Positions 11,601 through 25,214 of a stretch of 64,000 bases of DNA are shown one piece after another. Position 1 is the stretch's first letter. The number at the start of each line of letters is the position of its first letter. The notes beneath the pieces were generated by a model. It saw only the letters and a list, made by a program, of their open reading frames with translations. It made no database searches and was not told the DNA's origin. Both the position numbers and the translations under genes were made by a program. Source of the DNA: Tetmemena sp. SeJ-2015 (lineage: Eukaryota; Ciliophora; Spirotrichea; Sporadotrichida; Oxytrichidae); NCBI GenBank assembly GCA_027382625.1, contig JAJKFJ010021931.1, positions 1 through 64,000 on the forward strand, written 5' to 3'.

Positions 11601-14600
11601 AAGCAAAAAAGGGAATTCCTAACCCCCAAACTAAAATTCCAGGAATAGCAACAACGACGCTCATGAAATAATGGGTACTTTAATTTTTGGATTTGTGTTT
11701 TACTATCCCAGCAGATAACTTCCAAATCATAGTATACTCTTCTCTATGTAAACTTTTATCTCTCAGTGTCTATGGTCACGCATTTAAAGTTATTGAAAAG
11801 CTGCTGTACAATACTAGGATGAAAGAGAAACAGAAGAATAACCATACTAGACATGATTCTTCCATCTATGTCAGGTTTTCTTTTTAAAATGCACGATACA
11901 TAGCCCAAAATGCTATTACTGTTATAACTAAAAGCAATGGGAGTGAAGCCATTAAAATAAGGCGCTTAAAAAATATTCTCAAGTCTATTGTGTCTAAATC
12001 GCTTGCTTTTTTACGAGAATCGAGGAAACAATCAACTGAAAGAATTTAGTCAGAAGCCGAAGTGACAGGCCTAACTTAATCGAAGAATGTCAAAACCTGA
12101 TCAGGCCATTAAAAATCAAAAGAAGCAGTCAGCATAATAAGCTGCAAATGGTTGAAAAGAATCTTAACAAAGACGTTTGAAATAAACTTAATAAATTTAA
12201 GAAAGTCAACTGCTTATTAAATCTGATTTATTAGCTGTATTCCTCGCTCCAATAAGTGTAGACCTAATCATCAAAGATATTACTACAACTCCAATTGTAA
12301 TAACAGAAATAAGCCTAAATATATTGAGTCCGTTAGCTGGACACTTGTTGCACTTGAAGTTTCCTGATCCAGATCTTGAATAACCTTCGGAGCAGTCTTC
12401 GCATAACACTCCTTCATATCCCTCGAGACAATCTCCTGAAGGATTGTAGTTTGGAGGGAGCATACCTAGACAAGCGTCGTCAATGTTGCATTTGATAAAG
12501 GTAGATGTCTTGTTATCTTTCCTCCAATATCCCGGCTAAGGGCCTATTTAATTACCTCCTAAGCAAATAGCTTAATCAGTGGGGCATGTCTAACATTCAC
12601 CTGGAGATGTCATTTCTACTAAAGAGTAGGATTATCCATCATTACACTATAAGCATTTTCCAGATGAGGTAAATTATTCGCCAACCTCACAATCTCTCAA
12701 TTATACGGCAATTTGAAAGTCATTTGTGCTTGATTGAGTATTTGAGACATATTACTAATTAGACTTCTTAGAGAGATCTATTCCATCTGAGCTCAAATAC
12801 AGACTATAAGACTCTCCAGGTGTTCCAGTAAAAGTAATATCCTTAATTGCTGTGACACCAAATTCCATACTAAACTGTTAATTACCTTCAATAACTGGGG
12901 GATACATTGCTGCTCTTATAGATGAATAACTCGTTACATTTATAGAAACTCTCACTTTGCTTGAAGAGTCTACACCTACTAATTAGCCATACTTATCCAC
13001 TAAAGCCACATATAGAGGTGCCATACTACCTCCACTTTGTTAGGAATTCAAGGAAGTTGATGATGTTACATTTTCAGTGGATCCAAGTTCCCTCAGCTCA
13101 TCTGCAATGAATTCTCTAAGCATCCTCTTTTCATTGTTGTATAAGTTTGAGAGTTCAAAAACAGTTACTATTGATAGAGATCTAGTGATATTTTGGCTAG
13201 GTTTTGAGAGAAGCAGGATATATTATTTCCATAGTAAACAGCTTTGTTGTTCTAAAATGTCAAATCACTCATTATTGGCTCTACAGTACTCCAATGAATA
13301 GCTCCTCCTTAGCGAGCAGCAAAATTAGAAGCGAAATTTGTTTCTCATAAACATTTTTAAAAGGTGGGATCACAACTTGTGTAAATAGCTCCACCTGAGC
13401 CATTATATAATGCTTGATTTTCTTGATAACTGTAATTAGGTATGTTTTTAGTGAAATTTGAACCTGAAACTTTTGCCTGCTATACATTATAAAATAAAGT
13501 TTTTTTGCTTTTGTTGCAACACAATTCTGAAACGATGAATTCTAGATAACATAGTTATCGCTAGTCAGTTTGCTTGATTTTTTAGAGTTTGACTATATGA
13601 GATATATTGCTCCTCCGTATATAGATTTGGTATTTTGAAACTTGCTCTGATAAATTTGAACAGATGCGCAGTCAGTACAGAAGAGAGCTGCGCCATTTTG
13701 AAGTAAGCTTGAAGTTTATCCATAGTTTGAGATTGCAACATTAGTAAATAACACTTTTGCATCACTGACACTTATACTTCCAGAAGCTGATGGATTTGAA
13801 AATGAGGAATCTGAGACTGAAAATAACCCTTCAGTGTTAGTCACATATAAATCGTTTCCTTGATTGGCAAAGTTATTAATGAAAGTTGACCCTCCATAAA
13901 TATTGAAAGTATTAAAGCCATCTGCAAATATTGCACCTCCCTTCATAATAGCAGTATTCTCAGACATTTTGAGAGAATTTAATATGAGGCTTGAATCTCC
14001 GGACATATAAATTGCTCCTCCATTTAGAGCGCATCCACTTGACATTAGAGAATTTTAGACATATACATTCACTTCAAGCCCTATAAATATGAAGGCACCT
14101 TTAATAAAAGTGTTAGAGCTATTTGCTTTGCTAGTGCAATAAAATATTTATAGACTATTACAAGCTTTGCTTTTTTAAAAAATTTTCATTTAAAGGGTTC
14201 CTAAATGGCATTTATTTTTAATTTTTTGCAAATTAATTTGATTTTATTTTTTAATTATATTTTTGGGGCAAAAGTTGGGTTTTTTGATGGGGTTTAATTT
14301 GAATCGGCTTCTTTTATAGTTTAGGTTTTTATAAAAAAATTTTTTTGAGTAAGAAAAGTTCCCTAAAAAACCTTGAAATAGAAGATTGTAACTTAAATAA
14401 CTCTTGCTGATAAACTAAAATTATTAAATTCATGATAATGCATAATGATCATTAGTTTATTGACGAAAGCTTGCAATCCTATATCTAGAACTGCTCCTCT
14501 AAAAGCATAGTTGTAATAAAACTTGCAACTTGATAAACTTGCTTTTGTGTTTTGAATCTAAAATACTCCGCCATTAATTGCTGAGAAGAAAAGAAATATT

Positions 14601-17600
14601 TTATATAAAAGGTTATTAATTTTTTCTACAATTTTAAAGACGCCTCCATTCTCGGTCTCTCCACACTAAGTTATAACGTTACTTGCTGAAGTGACATAAT
14701 TAGCAGACTAAATGTAAATGGCAGAACCATATTTCTTAGTAGGTGTAAGATTATTAAGATAGCTATTTGATTGGTTAGCTATGAATGTGGAATCACAAGT
14801 GATTGTTGAACTTGCTATAGTCATATTCATTTAGGCAGTTGAATGAATTATCAAATTAACAAAATAAATAGGAAAATTTTTAAATTTTAAATTACTTGGT
14901 TAGTGGAAAAAAATTTTTAAAAATTTTTGGGGTTTTTAAAATATAATCAAAAAATTTCAATTTTGGTTGCTTGGGAAATAAAAAATTAAAAAGTCCAAAC
15001 CCCCTTTTTTTAAATATATATGGAAATTTGGAATTTTGGGATTCTATTGGGAAATATTATTTCCCCCAAACCAAAAAATTTTTAGTTCCTTTTTAAAAAA
15101 AAAAATTTTTAATTGGGGCCTAATTTTCAACTAAACCTTTGAAAAATTTAAAAAATTTTTTTTTAAAATTAAAAAATTTAAAACCAATTTTTCTTTTAAA
15201 ATTTTTTATCACAATAGATAGTTCCTCCATTTTGAGCGTAGTTATATCTGTAGAGAGAATTTGTATCTGAGAAAGTTGTCCTCTATATATTGAAAATGCT
15301 GCCTCTAATTACCTTTGTACAATTTTAAAACAAGTTGTTATTTGAGGAGACTTTGAAACTAGAATCAGAAACGTAAAACAGAGAACCGTATTTGCTGTTT
15401 ATCAAATCAGTTTAGTTCTCAAGGTTAAGGCCACATTCAAATTTGGAATCTGTAATCGAAATATCTACACCTTGTGCAGTTGAATACATATGGAACCGTG
15501 ATTAATGTTAATTCCCATGACACTCTTGAAGTAAATAATTTAGGAAATATTTAGTAGTTACTATTCCTTATAATAATTTGACCGTTCATAGTGAGTATGT
15601 ATAAGAAACCGTAAGCTGTTGACTATATACTACTAAACTAATTGTTATCAAGAATTGCTCCTGCAAAGAACATGTCCGATATGTATAAATCTAATATAAT
15701 GACGATATGTATATTCCAGCGCTTGACGTCAGGGATAATATATTTTCGAACAAGTTATCAGTAAAGCTTATGCTAAATGAGTCATAAACCTCGTTTATTA
15801 GTTCTTTAGCAATATAAGCCACTGCTCCTTCATCGTAAGCGAGAATATTTTTGAATGAGCTGCTCGAAACTTAAAGTGGATCCAAGATGGTATAATTTTC
15901 TAAGCCTCCGTTGCTAATGTAAAATACCGAGCCTAGCTAAGATTTTACTCCATCTACATCAGCATTTGTTATTATAAAGTGAGACATATTAGAAAATATC
16001 ACTCCTCCTTGAATTAAAATAAAAATATTTAATAGCAGTCAGGTCAGTAAAAGTAGATGCCTCATCTAATAAGGACGTCTTCTAGAGATTGAAGACTCCT
16101 CCTTAACTTGCCAAGTAAACCTGGTTGCTTTAATAAATTGTAAATTTAGATGCATTGACAATAGTTTAAACATTCTTGAATTAATTGTTAGAGCTCTTAG
16201 CTTGAGAAACTTAGTTGAGATAGAACATACCAGCAGCTTTCTACAATAAAAAAGCTTTAAAAGAAAGAGAGGTTCCATTTTTTAAGTTTTCAAAATCTTG
16301 TAAGCTGTAGGTGGTGAGTTGAGCATTGAACTCTGAATCCATAATCTGGATATTTGCTTATATATCTACAGTCTCTCCATCTTAGTTTATTGTTACACTG
16401 CTATCGTCCTTTTAGAAGAATAAAAAGGCTCCTTTGTCGTAGGTCCAAAATATAGTTGCTTAGATATTTGAGATTATGATTTCTTAAACTTAGTTTAGAT
16501 AAAACGCCCCTCCATTCAAAGCGGCTATGCTATTGGTAATAGTGTTATCAGAGAAGAGGATTTTTGCATTGAGAGCTTTTGCATACATAAATCCTCCAAC
16601 TTGTTCACTTTGCGAGTTTGATATTTCGAAGTTTGAAATAGTCAACTGATATTCCTGATCTCCAAGTATGTGAAAAACTTAAAATTAAATCTCCTCCTTG
16701 TGCGAACATTTCTTTTGAGTTTTTTTTTTAAATGCTTTTGAGTCTTAAATTACAATTTTGTCCCAAATAATAAATTTATAGAGAAGATGATCGTAGTTTA
16801 CAATATAGAAAACCTCCTCTCAAAGCGAAACTTAAATTAAAACTTCTTTGGAAAGTTATATCTGTCAAATTTAAATTCATAAAATTTAGAGTGCACTAGT
16901 CGCAAGCAATTTGCCCTCCATTTATTGCTGAGTTATCTTAAAATGCTTCAGAACTTTAAGCTTTTCTTAAAAAAAATTCGTTATAAGTTTTTTTTTTAAA
17001 AGAAGGCTAGGAAAAAAAATAGTTGAAGCTAATTAGCAGTTTTGGTAAGTATTTGAAGATGATTCCACGTTCAATTCATTTCCGATAAATGTTAGAGCAG
17101 CCCCTCTTATAGGTGAGAGAGTCATAATATTTTATGACTAATAGAAAAAATATTTGCTTTTATATCTTCCTCAGTTAAGGTTATACCTCCCGAACAGCTA
17201 TGAGGGAACTTGTGAGTTTGAAATCTAAATTTGTAGCCTCTGAGTAAATGAAAGATCCACTTCCTATCTGAGCCTAGACTAACTAGATATTCTATTCAGA
17301 AATGTATAAAAAGAATGAAGATTATAAATGTAGAGTTTGTTCATTGCTGTAATATAGAAAAATCCACCATTCTAAAAGGCATAGGAGTCTTAGAAATTAT
17401 AAATCCTTCACGGCCTTGAAATTAATTGAGCTCTCAGCTTCATTCTCATAAATTCATAATTCTAATAAATTTTATTCCCCTGAGATGTGTAGCTGACTTT
17501 TTATTTTAACTCCTCCCTCAGTAACTGCGAAAGAGCCATCAAACGTAGTTGAATCTAAAATATTGACTTAGGATCCTTCTTAGAAATAAAACACTCCTCC

Positions 17601-20600
17601 TTAGTTACCAGCATTATTTTGGAAATGGCAGTTAGTGAGGTCTAAAACTGAACTATCCAAAAAGAAAACTCCTCCTTGATCTGCTTGATTAAGAGAGTAT
17701 GTTGAACCTTCGTCAGTTAAAGCGTAGCGTTGACTAGATAAATGACTCCTCCCTCCTTTCTTTTCTAGAATCCTGTATATGTGTTGTTTTTAAACACTAT
17801 TTCACTTGACTGGTCCTTAAGAAAAATAGCTCCGGCTTATAGACTACTAGACTAATAGTTAGTAGCAGTAACATAAGAATAGTAAGCGCTTTCATCATTG
17901 AGTTAGTAATCATAGTCTCCTTGGAATATGGAATTCTTGATTTCCACTTGGAGGTCTGGGTTCTCAGAATATAAGATAGATGCATTTTCTTATGCAAAAG
18001 CGCTCACTACTTTTACATTATCAATCTTGACATACCCAAAGCAGTCCAAGTTAAGAAAGCCGACCTTACTGGCGGAGACATCTGAGATCTCTAGATCATG
18101 GAGGTAAACGTCCACTGGGAAATCCATCAAAGAAACTATGAGAATCACTCCAGCCCAGTAGCCTTTATAAAAAAAAATTTGGAGGAATAGAGAGCGGCAT
18201 AAGAGTCCGCTTCTCGGTACATTTCCATCGTAAAGGAATCCCACTGAGATTTAATCAAGTTTATACTCAGAAAGCCACAGTAATAGTTGTTTTTAACTGG
18301 AACTCGTAGCTCCATACCCTCCCACGTTTTTCAGCGTCACGAAATTGAGCATTCCCATATCTGCTTAGAGATTATTGTACCTTGTACCTCTAGAAATGTT
18401 ATCAACATATTTGCTAAATGCCCCAGCTGCCACTCCATAGCTTGATGAAATCCAGAATTATATCTATGAGGTCGGTGAAATAATATACAAGTAAGGATTC
18501 CTGCATCGTTGCTATATGAGCAGCTCTGAAATTAGTTACTATTTAGAACTAATGATCTGCCTTGGTCAAAGTGAAGAGCTGCATATCTATCAGGGTCAAG
18601 TGAAGTTGATTATAAAGACGATGCTGAAAAGCCATTACAAACTAAGAAAGAGTTGGATATGTAGACATCCATAAGGCTTGTACTTGATGAATATATATAG
18701 CCTCCATTCCAATATCCCTTATACCCAATTGTCTCAATATAATCTATGATGATATTTTACAGTTCTTGTCCGTAAATGAGAGCTCCTCCTCTAGATACTT
18801 GTAATCCATAAGTTTGTCCATTTTTGATGGTTACTGTGCATCCAGAATTGTTAGATATAAAAATATGCTAGCGTAGACGAGTCCACCTGAATAAGTTGCA
18901 GTTAACTCCAAAGCAAAAAATGTGTCTATTGTAATACTTGCTTCTCCAGTTCCATTGATGTAGGCAAAAGCTCCGTTTCCAGTATTGATGTCCCTTTACA
19001 ATCCCCATACTAAGTTTCTTCTTTTCTTATTAGAATGTACTTGCTCATTGCTATTTCTAGACTCAGCATCAAATTATTATGTATTATTCTCTTGAAGTCT
19101 TCTCAATTCAAATATTATTTCGCCACCACCCCCTCCTCCTGTGTCTCCTCCTGAACTTCCTCCAGAGTCTCCACCCTCTGAAGAGTAATCATTTGAATCA
19201 TAAACTGCTTATACAGAAGAGAGTTGAATGTTGTTGAAGCTGACAGTAGCAGCATCCTGCATGTAAATTACACCTCCTTGCCAGCCTATAATGTTTTTGA
19301 AAATTGAACCTTGAAATGTGGCCACGCATCCTTTGCAATAGAACAAACCTCTTACAGAAGAGCAAATACTGAATGCTAAATCTTTATTTAAATTAATTTT
19401 ATGTGGAAGAATATCTTAAACTGCAAATGTGCTACTCTCCGAGTATAAAATGGATCCCCAGTAGTTCGATTTAATCTGAGAGAAAGTAGTTATCTCAGTT
19501 TTGAACAAACCCTGAGCGTATGGAATCTGGAATAAATTCAAATGTAACTTACGAGTATTCCCAAATATAGTCAAGAATTTACTTCTTTCTTGGGGCGTAT
19601 TTGATATTTGTGAAGGTGCAATTCTTAATATCGAAGTTGACTTAAGGAACTACTGATCCATCATCTGGGGTGTCAACCATGTACAAGATTCCCTTCAGTT
19701 AGCCATCAGTCCAAAAAGCACTATCTCTCATCACTACGTTTAGGGACTGCGAGCTATCAGTAAAAACAGATCGGAAGCCAGTACCGTATATCCATGAGGT
19801 GACTAATGAATTCGAAATATTAGCTTAGTTAAGTACCACATTTTATTCAGCTCCTAGCATGCAAACTAGCCCTCCAGATATTGGGTAATTATTTTGGTGA
19901 ATGATAAGTGAATTCTGCATGAAGAAGCTGTTGTAGTCAGTGCCTCTCATTAAAACTAAGTTGCAATCAAAACCATTTGCTTGCAGGGCGTGCACTCCTA
20001 ATAAACAATCATCTGTTATAATGAACTCATTGGAGAGACCATTCATGATGAAGTAGTTTATTGAATAAGCCATTCCAGTATAGGTCTGGCTAATGCAGCA
20101 AATCAGTATTGCAAATATACTTTGTATGCTCACTTATGAAAGTAAAAACGCTCTTACTAATTTGCTCCAGGACATTTGATAAACAGAATCTAGGTTCTTG
20201 AGGATCATAAGAGTGAACTTGCCTCCTGCTCCATCCTGATAGTTCTAGGAGTCGTATTCAGAATATCCTATCAGAGCAAAGCCACCAGTAGGGAAGTAAA
20301 AGTTGCTTTAATTATAAGAGATATCGCGAATCACTGAGTTCTCCACGTTGATAAAGGTGTCCACACCACAGCCAGGGTCTTTAGTGAGAAGATCAGCTTA
20401 TTTATTTTCAGAGGTAAGTCCCTAAGCCTCACTGTAAGAAAGGAGGGCGGGAAAAGTATCTTGGGAGGAATCTTCAGCGTTTGTTGAATGCACAAAAACA
20501 ACTCCTCCAAAAGTAAGAAAGCGGACTATGTCTATTCTACTGTCGTTTATTAAAGAAGTCTAGTCTATTCAGATTTCCCTTCATGTAAAATACATCACCA

Positions 20601-23300
20601 TGCGCTTCTCCATCATAATTATAAACCTGAGAGATTTCACTGTTATCTAAAGTTATCTAGTTGAGATAAGATGCTTGTGCGGTTATAACTCCTCCGCTTC
20701 CAAAAGCATTAATATCTGAAATTTAACTTTGAACTATTTTCACAATAAGCTGAGTAGATTCTTCTGAGATATATAGAAGAGCACCGTTTAAAGTAGTACT
20801 GATTTATTAAAAGGAAGAAGAGTCGATGTTCAAATTGAAAATGTTATCTACTTATGCATTTATGATACCTCCTTGTTCACAAGATGTCAATTAAGTTTGA
20901 ACTTGATATTGATAGAGTGATTTATTGTTTTGATTCTGATACAATATATATAAGTGAAGAAGTTTCTGGATTGCTAGTGCTTGTTCCAATAAATTAAATT
21001 TATGAAATAGATTGGATTGACATATCACTATTTAAAATAACTAAAGCTGATCTGGAGAGCCGCTAGTGTGCTCTTGAACTCAAAAAGTTTGAATCCGTTG
21101 AAAATTCCTGTTTCTGTTAAACTAGCAAGTCCTTAATTAACATTCATGATTATAATTTTAAATTTTTAATTTAACTTATATGAAATCCAAAGAAGTAGCT
21201 TGAATATTTTTGTCAATGGTTGAAACCAGAGGAGTAAGGCAAAAGTAGCAATCGAATTAGTTTATATGAATTTTACTTATGAGTGCTAGATCAGGCAATC
21301 GATTGAAATCCATTATGTATGGCTGGAGTGTGTCTTGATGCTTTTAGGAGTAGGCACAATTCTCAATTGAAATTTGCTCAGAGGGATTCAAATCACTTAT
21401 CACGAAATAAATTAATATTTAACTGACTGTCTAGTGAAGTAATCAAAGCAAGAGAGGAAGCCTGAGATTCACTCTTTGTTAAATGTAAAAGCCCACTTGG
21501 AATCAAAGAAAACAAGGAATCTTGCTCTATAGATTTTGATAACCCTGATGATAAGAAACAGGCATTCCATTCAAAGATAAGGACCCATAGAAGCTTTTGA
21601 GCAAAAAAAGTTGGCTTCTTTCCTCTGTAAAAAAAAAATAGCTGCAGGTTCAAACATCCAATTTGAGGTGAATTAATTCTTCTCTAACATGATTAAAAAA
21701 AAATTAGATCTAAGCAACTCTTTCAATAGAAACTAGTGAGCTCATTAGTGATGGGTTTAATTGCTGATACTTTGTGTTGATATTTGTATAGGAGAGTAAG
21801 AGAGCATCGAAAATTCTTATCCATTAATCTCCTTAACTATTTATAGCAATCATTACATATTCTATAATCATTATATAATGTACCATATTTAATTGAATGG
21901 GGTAAACTCATTAAGCAATTCATCAGTTGCATCTCCATTTGCAGTAAAAGTATTAGAAGCAAAGCTAACTCTTGGAGATCCTTTAATATTTACCAAGCTT
22001 TCCTCCAGTTCCCATAATAAATTATTAGAACCATGTTAAGAGAAAAATCATTCTTTTGAAATGTAGTTAGTACTACTCTATCTATACCGTGCTGCCATCT
22101 GTTAACAAGAAATCTTTTGACTAATCTATAGATTTCATTTACTCAAAGTCAATAGCCAAGTATGACTCTTTTGTCAATTGGGATATTGTCCCTCCCTATA
22201 TTTAATCGTTTATTTTGTCAAGCTAGCTGATTGTTTCATTTGCATCCAGACATTCAAATTAGATGAGGCCTCCTCCTAGTAGAGGGCAACCCACATTCTT
22301 TATAAACTCATTCTGAACTATATATATCCAGTGCAGAATAACTTAGATACTTCGAGGGAATTTAAGTGTAGACGAACATCCTAAGGAGATACAGCTCTTA
22401 AATATAAAATATATCAGAGCAGAGTCAAAGTAACCACCATTATTTTTAAAGAGGTTGTTCGCAATAACTATTCGATTGTCTGATTAGGAATCTTGGAACT
22501 CAAGATACAGTAATCCTTTGAGTGCAGTGTTTCTTGAAAATGTATTTCCACTTACCTCTATCAAATGTCTCTGGTTATTATATTTATAAAATTTGCATTT
22601 AGTTTGTAATGGGGGGGGAATTATCAAAAATTCCGGGTAGATCTTTCTCAAATTAGGTTTAAAAAATAATAAATTCGTGGTAGTTTTTCTTAAGAGTTCG
22701 AAAAGAACAATTTAAAAATAAATTTCCTTAAAAGTTTCTGAGATTTGAACTAAAAACATTTAAAATTGAATTCCCTTTTTAAAAGCTTCGTCATTTGACA
22801 AAATTTTAAATCTTTAAAATATTTTTAATTCATCGCCAAATTTAAAAAAAGGCTAATTTTATTTTAAAAATTTTTTATTTCTTTAAAAACAAGATTATAA
22901 AATTTGAGAACCCCCCTTTTTTAAAATTTTTTTTGACATAAAAAATTTTTTAAAAAAAGGGAACTATTCCAAATAAAAAATATCAATAATATAATAAAAA
23001 TTAATGTTAACATATTTATAGTAGTCGTTAATGTAGCTCAAATAAATTTCCCCCTCTGATGATAGTGGTAGATTTGGAATCTTAAATATATCTTGTTTGT
23101 TTCTGATGATAGAACCACAACTATTTATTTGATTTAGAAATAAATATATTTATGTTGGTGAAAGATACAGTGTCCATTTCGATGATTCCGCCATATTGAT
23201 TAAGCTCAATAAATGAGTTAAACTCGTAGATGAAGTTTTTAAACACCACCGACTATTTATTTGTAAAATTTGATATAGAGTCTTACTTTTAGTTGAAATA
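8659..23300 (-). CDS. Giant beta-helix-like transmembrane protein
   Basis: A very long gene on the minus strand; exons and IESs are only partly resolved and the 5' end (about 23300) is approximate. The ectodomain (about 23.3-12.5 kb) consists of many degenerate repeats with GGxIY/GGVFYF-type turns (for example CALNGGAIYMSGDSS and NAGNQGGVFYFQEGS). Such repeats are typical of right-handed parallel beta-helix or polymorphic-outer-membrane-like repeats in ciliate surface proteins. At about 12.46-12.3 kb is an EGF-like Cys module (CLEGYEGVLCEDC, CNKCPANG), then a membrane helix (LISVITIGVVVISLMI). Further helices follow down to 10.9 kb, including FLYRGYRNELYFWEIFIMYR, a segment known from large ciliate membrane proteins. 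A polar, Gln/Ser-rich tail ends at TGA 8659-8661. AT-rich blocks at about 14150-14440, 14850-15215 and 22590-23000 interrupt it and are probably IESs or poor consensus. It probably acts at the cell surface; the ligand is unknown. Confidence 0.72.
17370..20690 (-). repeat. IES-poor arm of a large inverted duplication
   Basis: This part of the beta-helix gene is repeated in inverted orientation at 23326-29240. The repeat includes GLSNEFIITDDCLLGVHAL, DYNSFFMQNSLIIHQNN and the Gly/Ser stretch near 19140. At every insertion site checked (more than ten), this arm has the uninterrupted sequence. It does keep a GT...AG intron at about 19524-19552 (GTAAGTTACA...TTCCAG), so it is not cDNA-derived. The open frame runs through most of it with only TAA/TAG codons. 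Confidence 0.85.
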
Positions 23301-23418
23301 AATTCCTTAATATTATAAATATTATCTCAACTAGATAACTTTAGATAACAGTGAAATCTCTCAGGTTTATAATTATGATGGAGAAGCGCATGGTGGTGTA
23401 TTTTACATGAAGGGAAAT

Positions 23419-23448
23419 TATAGTCATATTTTATTTATTAGCTTAAAT
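23419..23448 (+). other. IES-like insertion, pointer AAAT
   Basis: A 30-bp AT-rich segment flanked by AAAT at 23415-23418 and 23445-23448. The inverted copy near 20575-20590 has one AAAT and no insert, so the empty site is directly visible in this window. Confidence 0.85.
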
Positions 23449-23467
23449 CTGAATAGACTAGACTTAT

Positions 23468-23822
23468 AGTATAAGTTTTATGCTAAATAGGGGTCTTTGA
23501 AATGAACTTTTTTTTTAAATAAAAATTTAATGCCATAGAGCAAACATACTAAAACTATGTTTTATTAATTTAGTAACCTAAACATATTTAAAGTCCATAT
23601 GAAAATTTAATTTATAAAGAAGGAGCAGTAGCCATCATTTGCAATTTAAAAGATGGCTGCTAAAAATAAAAATTATTTTTTAAATAAAAATTATTTTTTA
23701 ATTATACAGATTAAATTTTTCCGATTAGATCTGCTTTTACTAGTATTACAATTAACCATGATTGTTGATAAAATATTTTGATATTTATTAAGATACTCTT
23801 TTCCACAATTTAAATCTATCTT
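23468..23822 (+). other. AT-rich insertion of about 355 bp in the paralogue
   Basis: The inverted copy reads GACTAGACTTCTTTAATAAA without interruption, whereas here about 355 bp of AT-rich sequence separates GACTAGACTT from AATAAACGACAG. The ends have diverged and no clean pointer is visible. An IES is likely but not proven. Confidence 0.6.
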
Positions 23823-24193
23823 TTCTATTAATAAACGACAGTAGAATAGACATAGTCCGCTTTCTTACTTTTGGAGGAGTTGTTTTTGTGCATTCAACAA
23901 ACGCTGAAGATTCCTCCCAAGATACTTTTCCCGCCCTCCTTTCTTACAGTGAGGCTTAGGCTCTTACCTCTGAATATAAATAAGCTGATCTTCTCACTAA
24001 AGACCCTGGCTGCGGTGTGGACACCTTTATCAATGTAGAGAATTCAGTGATTCGAGACATCTCTTATAATTAAAGCAACTTTTACTTCCCTACTGGTGGC
24101 TTTGCTCTGATAGGATATTCTGAATACGACTCCTAGAACTACCAGGATGGAGCAGGAGGCAAGTTTACTCTTATGATCCTCAAGAACCTAGAT

Positions 24194-24228
24194 AAATAAT
24201 TTCATTTATATTCATTATTTTTTTAGAT
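24194..24228 (+). other. IES-like insertion, pointer TAGAT
   Basis: A 35-bp segment flanked by TAGAT at 24189-24193 and 24224-24228. The other copy (about 20190) has a single TAGAT and no insert. The segment has no GT start, so it is not a spliceosomal intron. Confidence 0.88.
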
Positions 24229-24380
24229 TCTGTTTCATCGAAACTGCGCTGCCTGGAGCAAAATTATAAAAGAGCGTTTTTACTTTCTTAAGCGGAGCAT
24301 ACTAAAGTATATTTGGCCAATACTGATTTGGCTGCATTTAGCCAGACCTATACTGGAATGGACTTATTCAATGGAAACTA

Positions 24381-24853
24381 AATTATACAGAGTTTAATTT
24401 ATAAAATCAATTTAAAAATGGGAAACAAAAATTATTATTTATTGTATCCATTCAACTCCAAAAAAAGTTATTTTTTTTCCTTCGGATTTAAAAATTTTAT
24501 TATTCCAATTTATTTAAAATTTCAATTTTATTCAAAAAAAAAAAATAAAAAAACATTTTTAAAAAAAAAAGAATAATTAAGGCTGATCAAATTTTTAATT
24601 TTTTTAAGCTAAAATTCCTCATTTAAAGACTGAATAAATAAAAGGTTAAGAGAGGAATTTTAAAAAGAAATTCCATCAAGAATTCTTTGAGATTATATAC
24701 TTTCTAATTAATTCTATAATTTTTTTTGCAGAAGGGATTAAAATTTTTGTTCCTTGAACTATCCAATATATATAGTAAAAGTTATTTTTTAATTGTAATA
24801 AAACTAAAGCAATTTAATCTTATTGATTTGATCCCAAAAGAATAAATATTTTA
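24381..24853 (+). other. 473-bp IES-like insertion, pointer TA
   Basis: AT-rich, homopolymer-rich sequence lies between ...GGAAACTA and CTTCATCATGAATGG, with TA at both ends. The inverted copy near 20055 reads AAACTACTTCATCATG with no insert. No coding content is seen within it. Confidence 0.75.
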
Positions 24854-25113
24854 CTTCATCATGAATGGTCTCTCCAATGAGTTCATTATAACAGATGATT
24901 GTTTATTAGGAGTGCACGCCCTAAATGCTAATGGTTTTGATTGCAACTTAGTTTTAATGAGAGGCACTGACTACAACAGCTTCTTCATGCAGAATTCACT
25001 TATCATTCACCAAAATAATTACCCAATATCTGGAGGGCTAGCTTGCATGCTAGGAGCAGAATAAAATGTGGTACTCAACTAAGCTAATATTTCGAACTCC
25101 TTAGTCACCTCAT

Positions 25114-25145
25114 TAAAAAAAAGTAAGAACTAAAATATTTTACAT
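25114..25145 (+). other. IES-like insertion, pointer CAT
   Basis: A 32-bp A-rich segment flanked by CAT at 25111-25113 and 25143-25145. The other copy (about 19795) reads CACCTCATGGATATACGG uninterrupted. Confidence 0.85.
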
Positions 25146-25196
25146 GGATATACGGTACTGGCTTCCGATCTGTTTTTACTGATAGCTCGCAGTCTC

Positions 25197-25214
25197 AAAA
25201 ATATTTATTTTCTC
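25197..25214 (+). other. 18-bp IES-like insertion, pointer CTC
   Basis: A short T/A-rich segment flanked by CTC at 25194-25196 and 25212-25214. The other copy (about 19745) has the empty site with one base change (CCC). Confidence 0.75.

Noticed and set aside
24189..24228. Reading the paralogue's inserts as introns
   Set aside because: Most lack GT...AG ends, are flanked by exact direct repeats, and are absent at DNA level from the other copy, which keeps a real intron.
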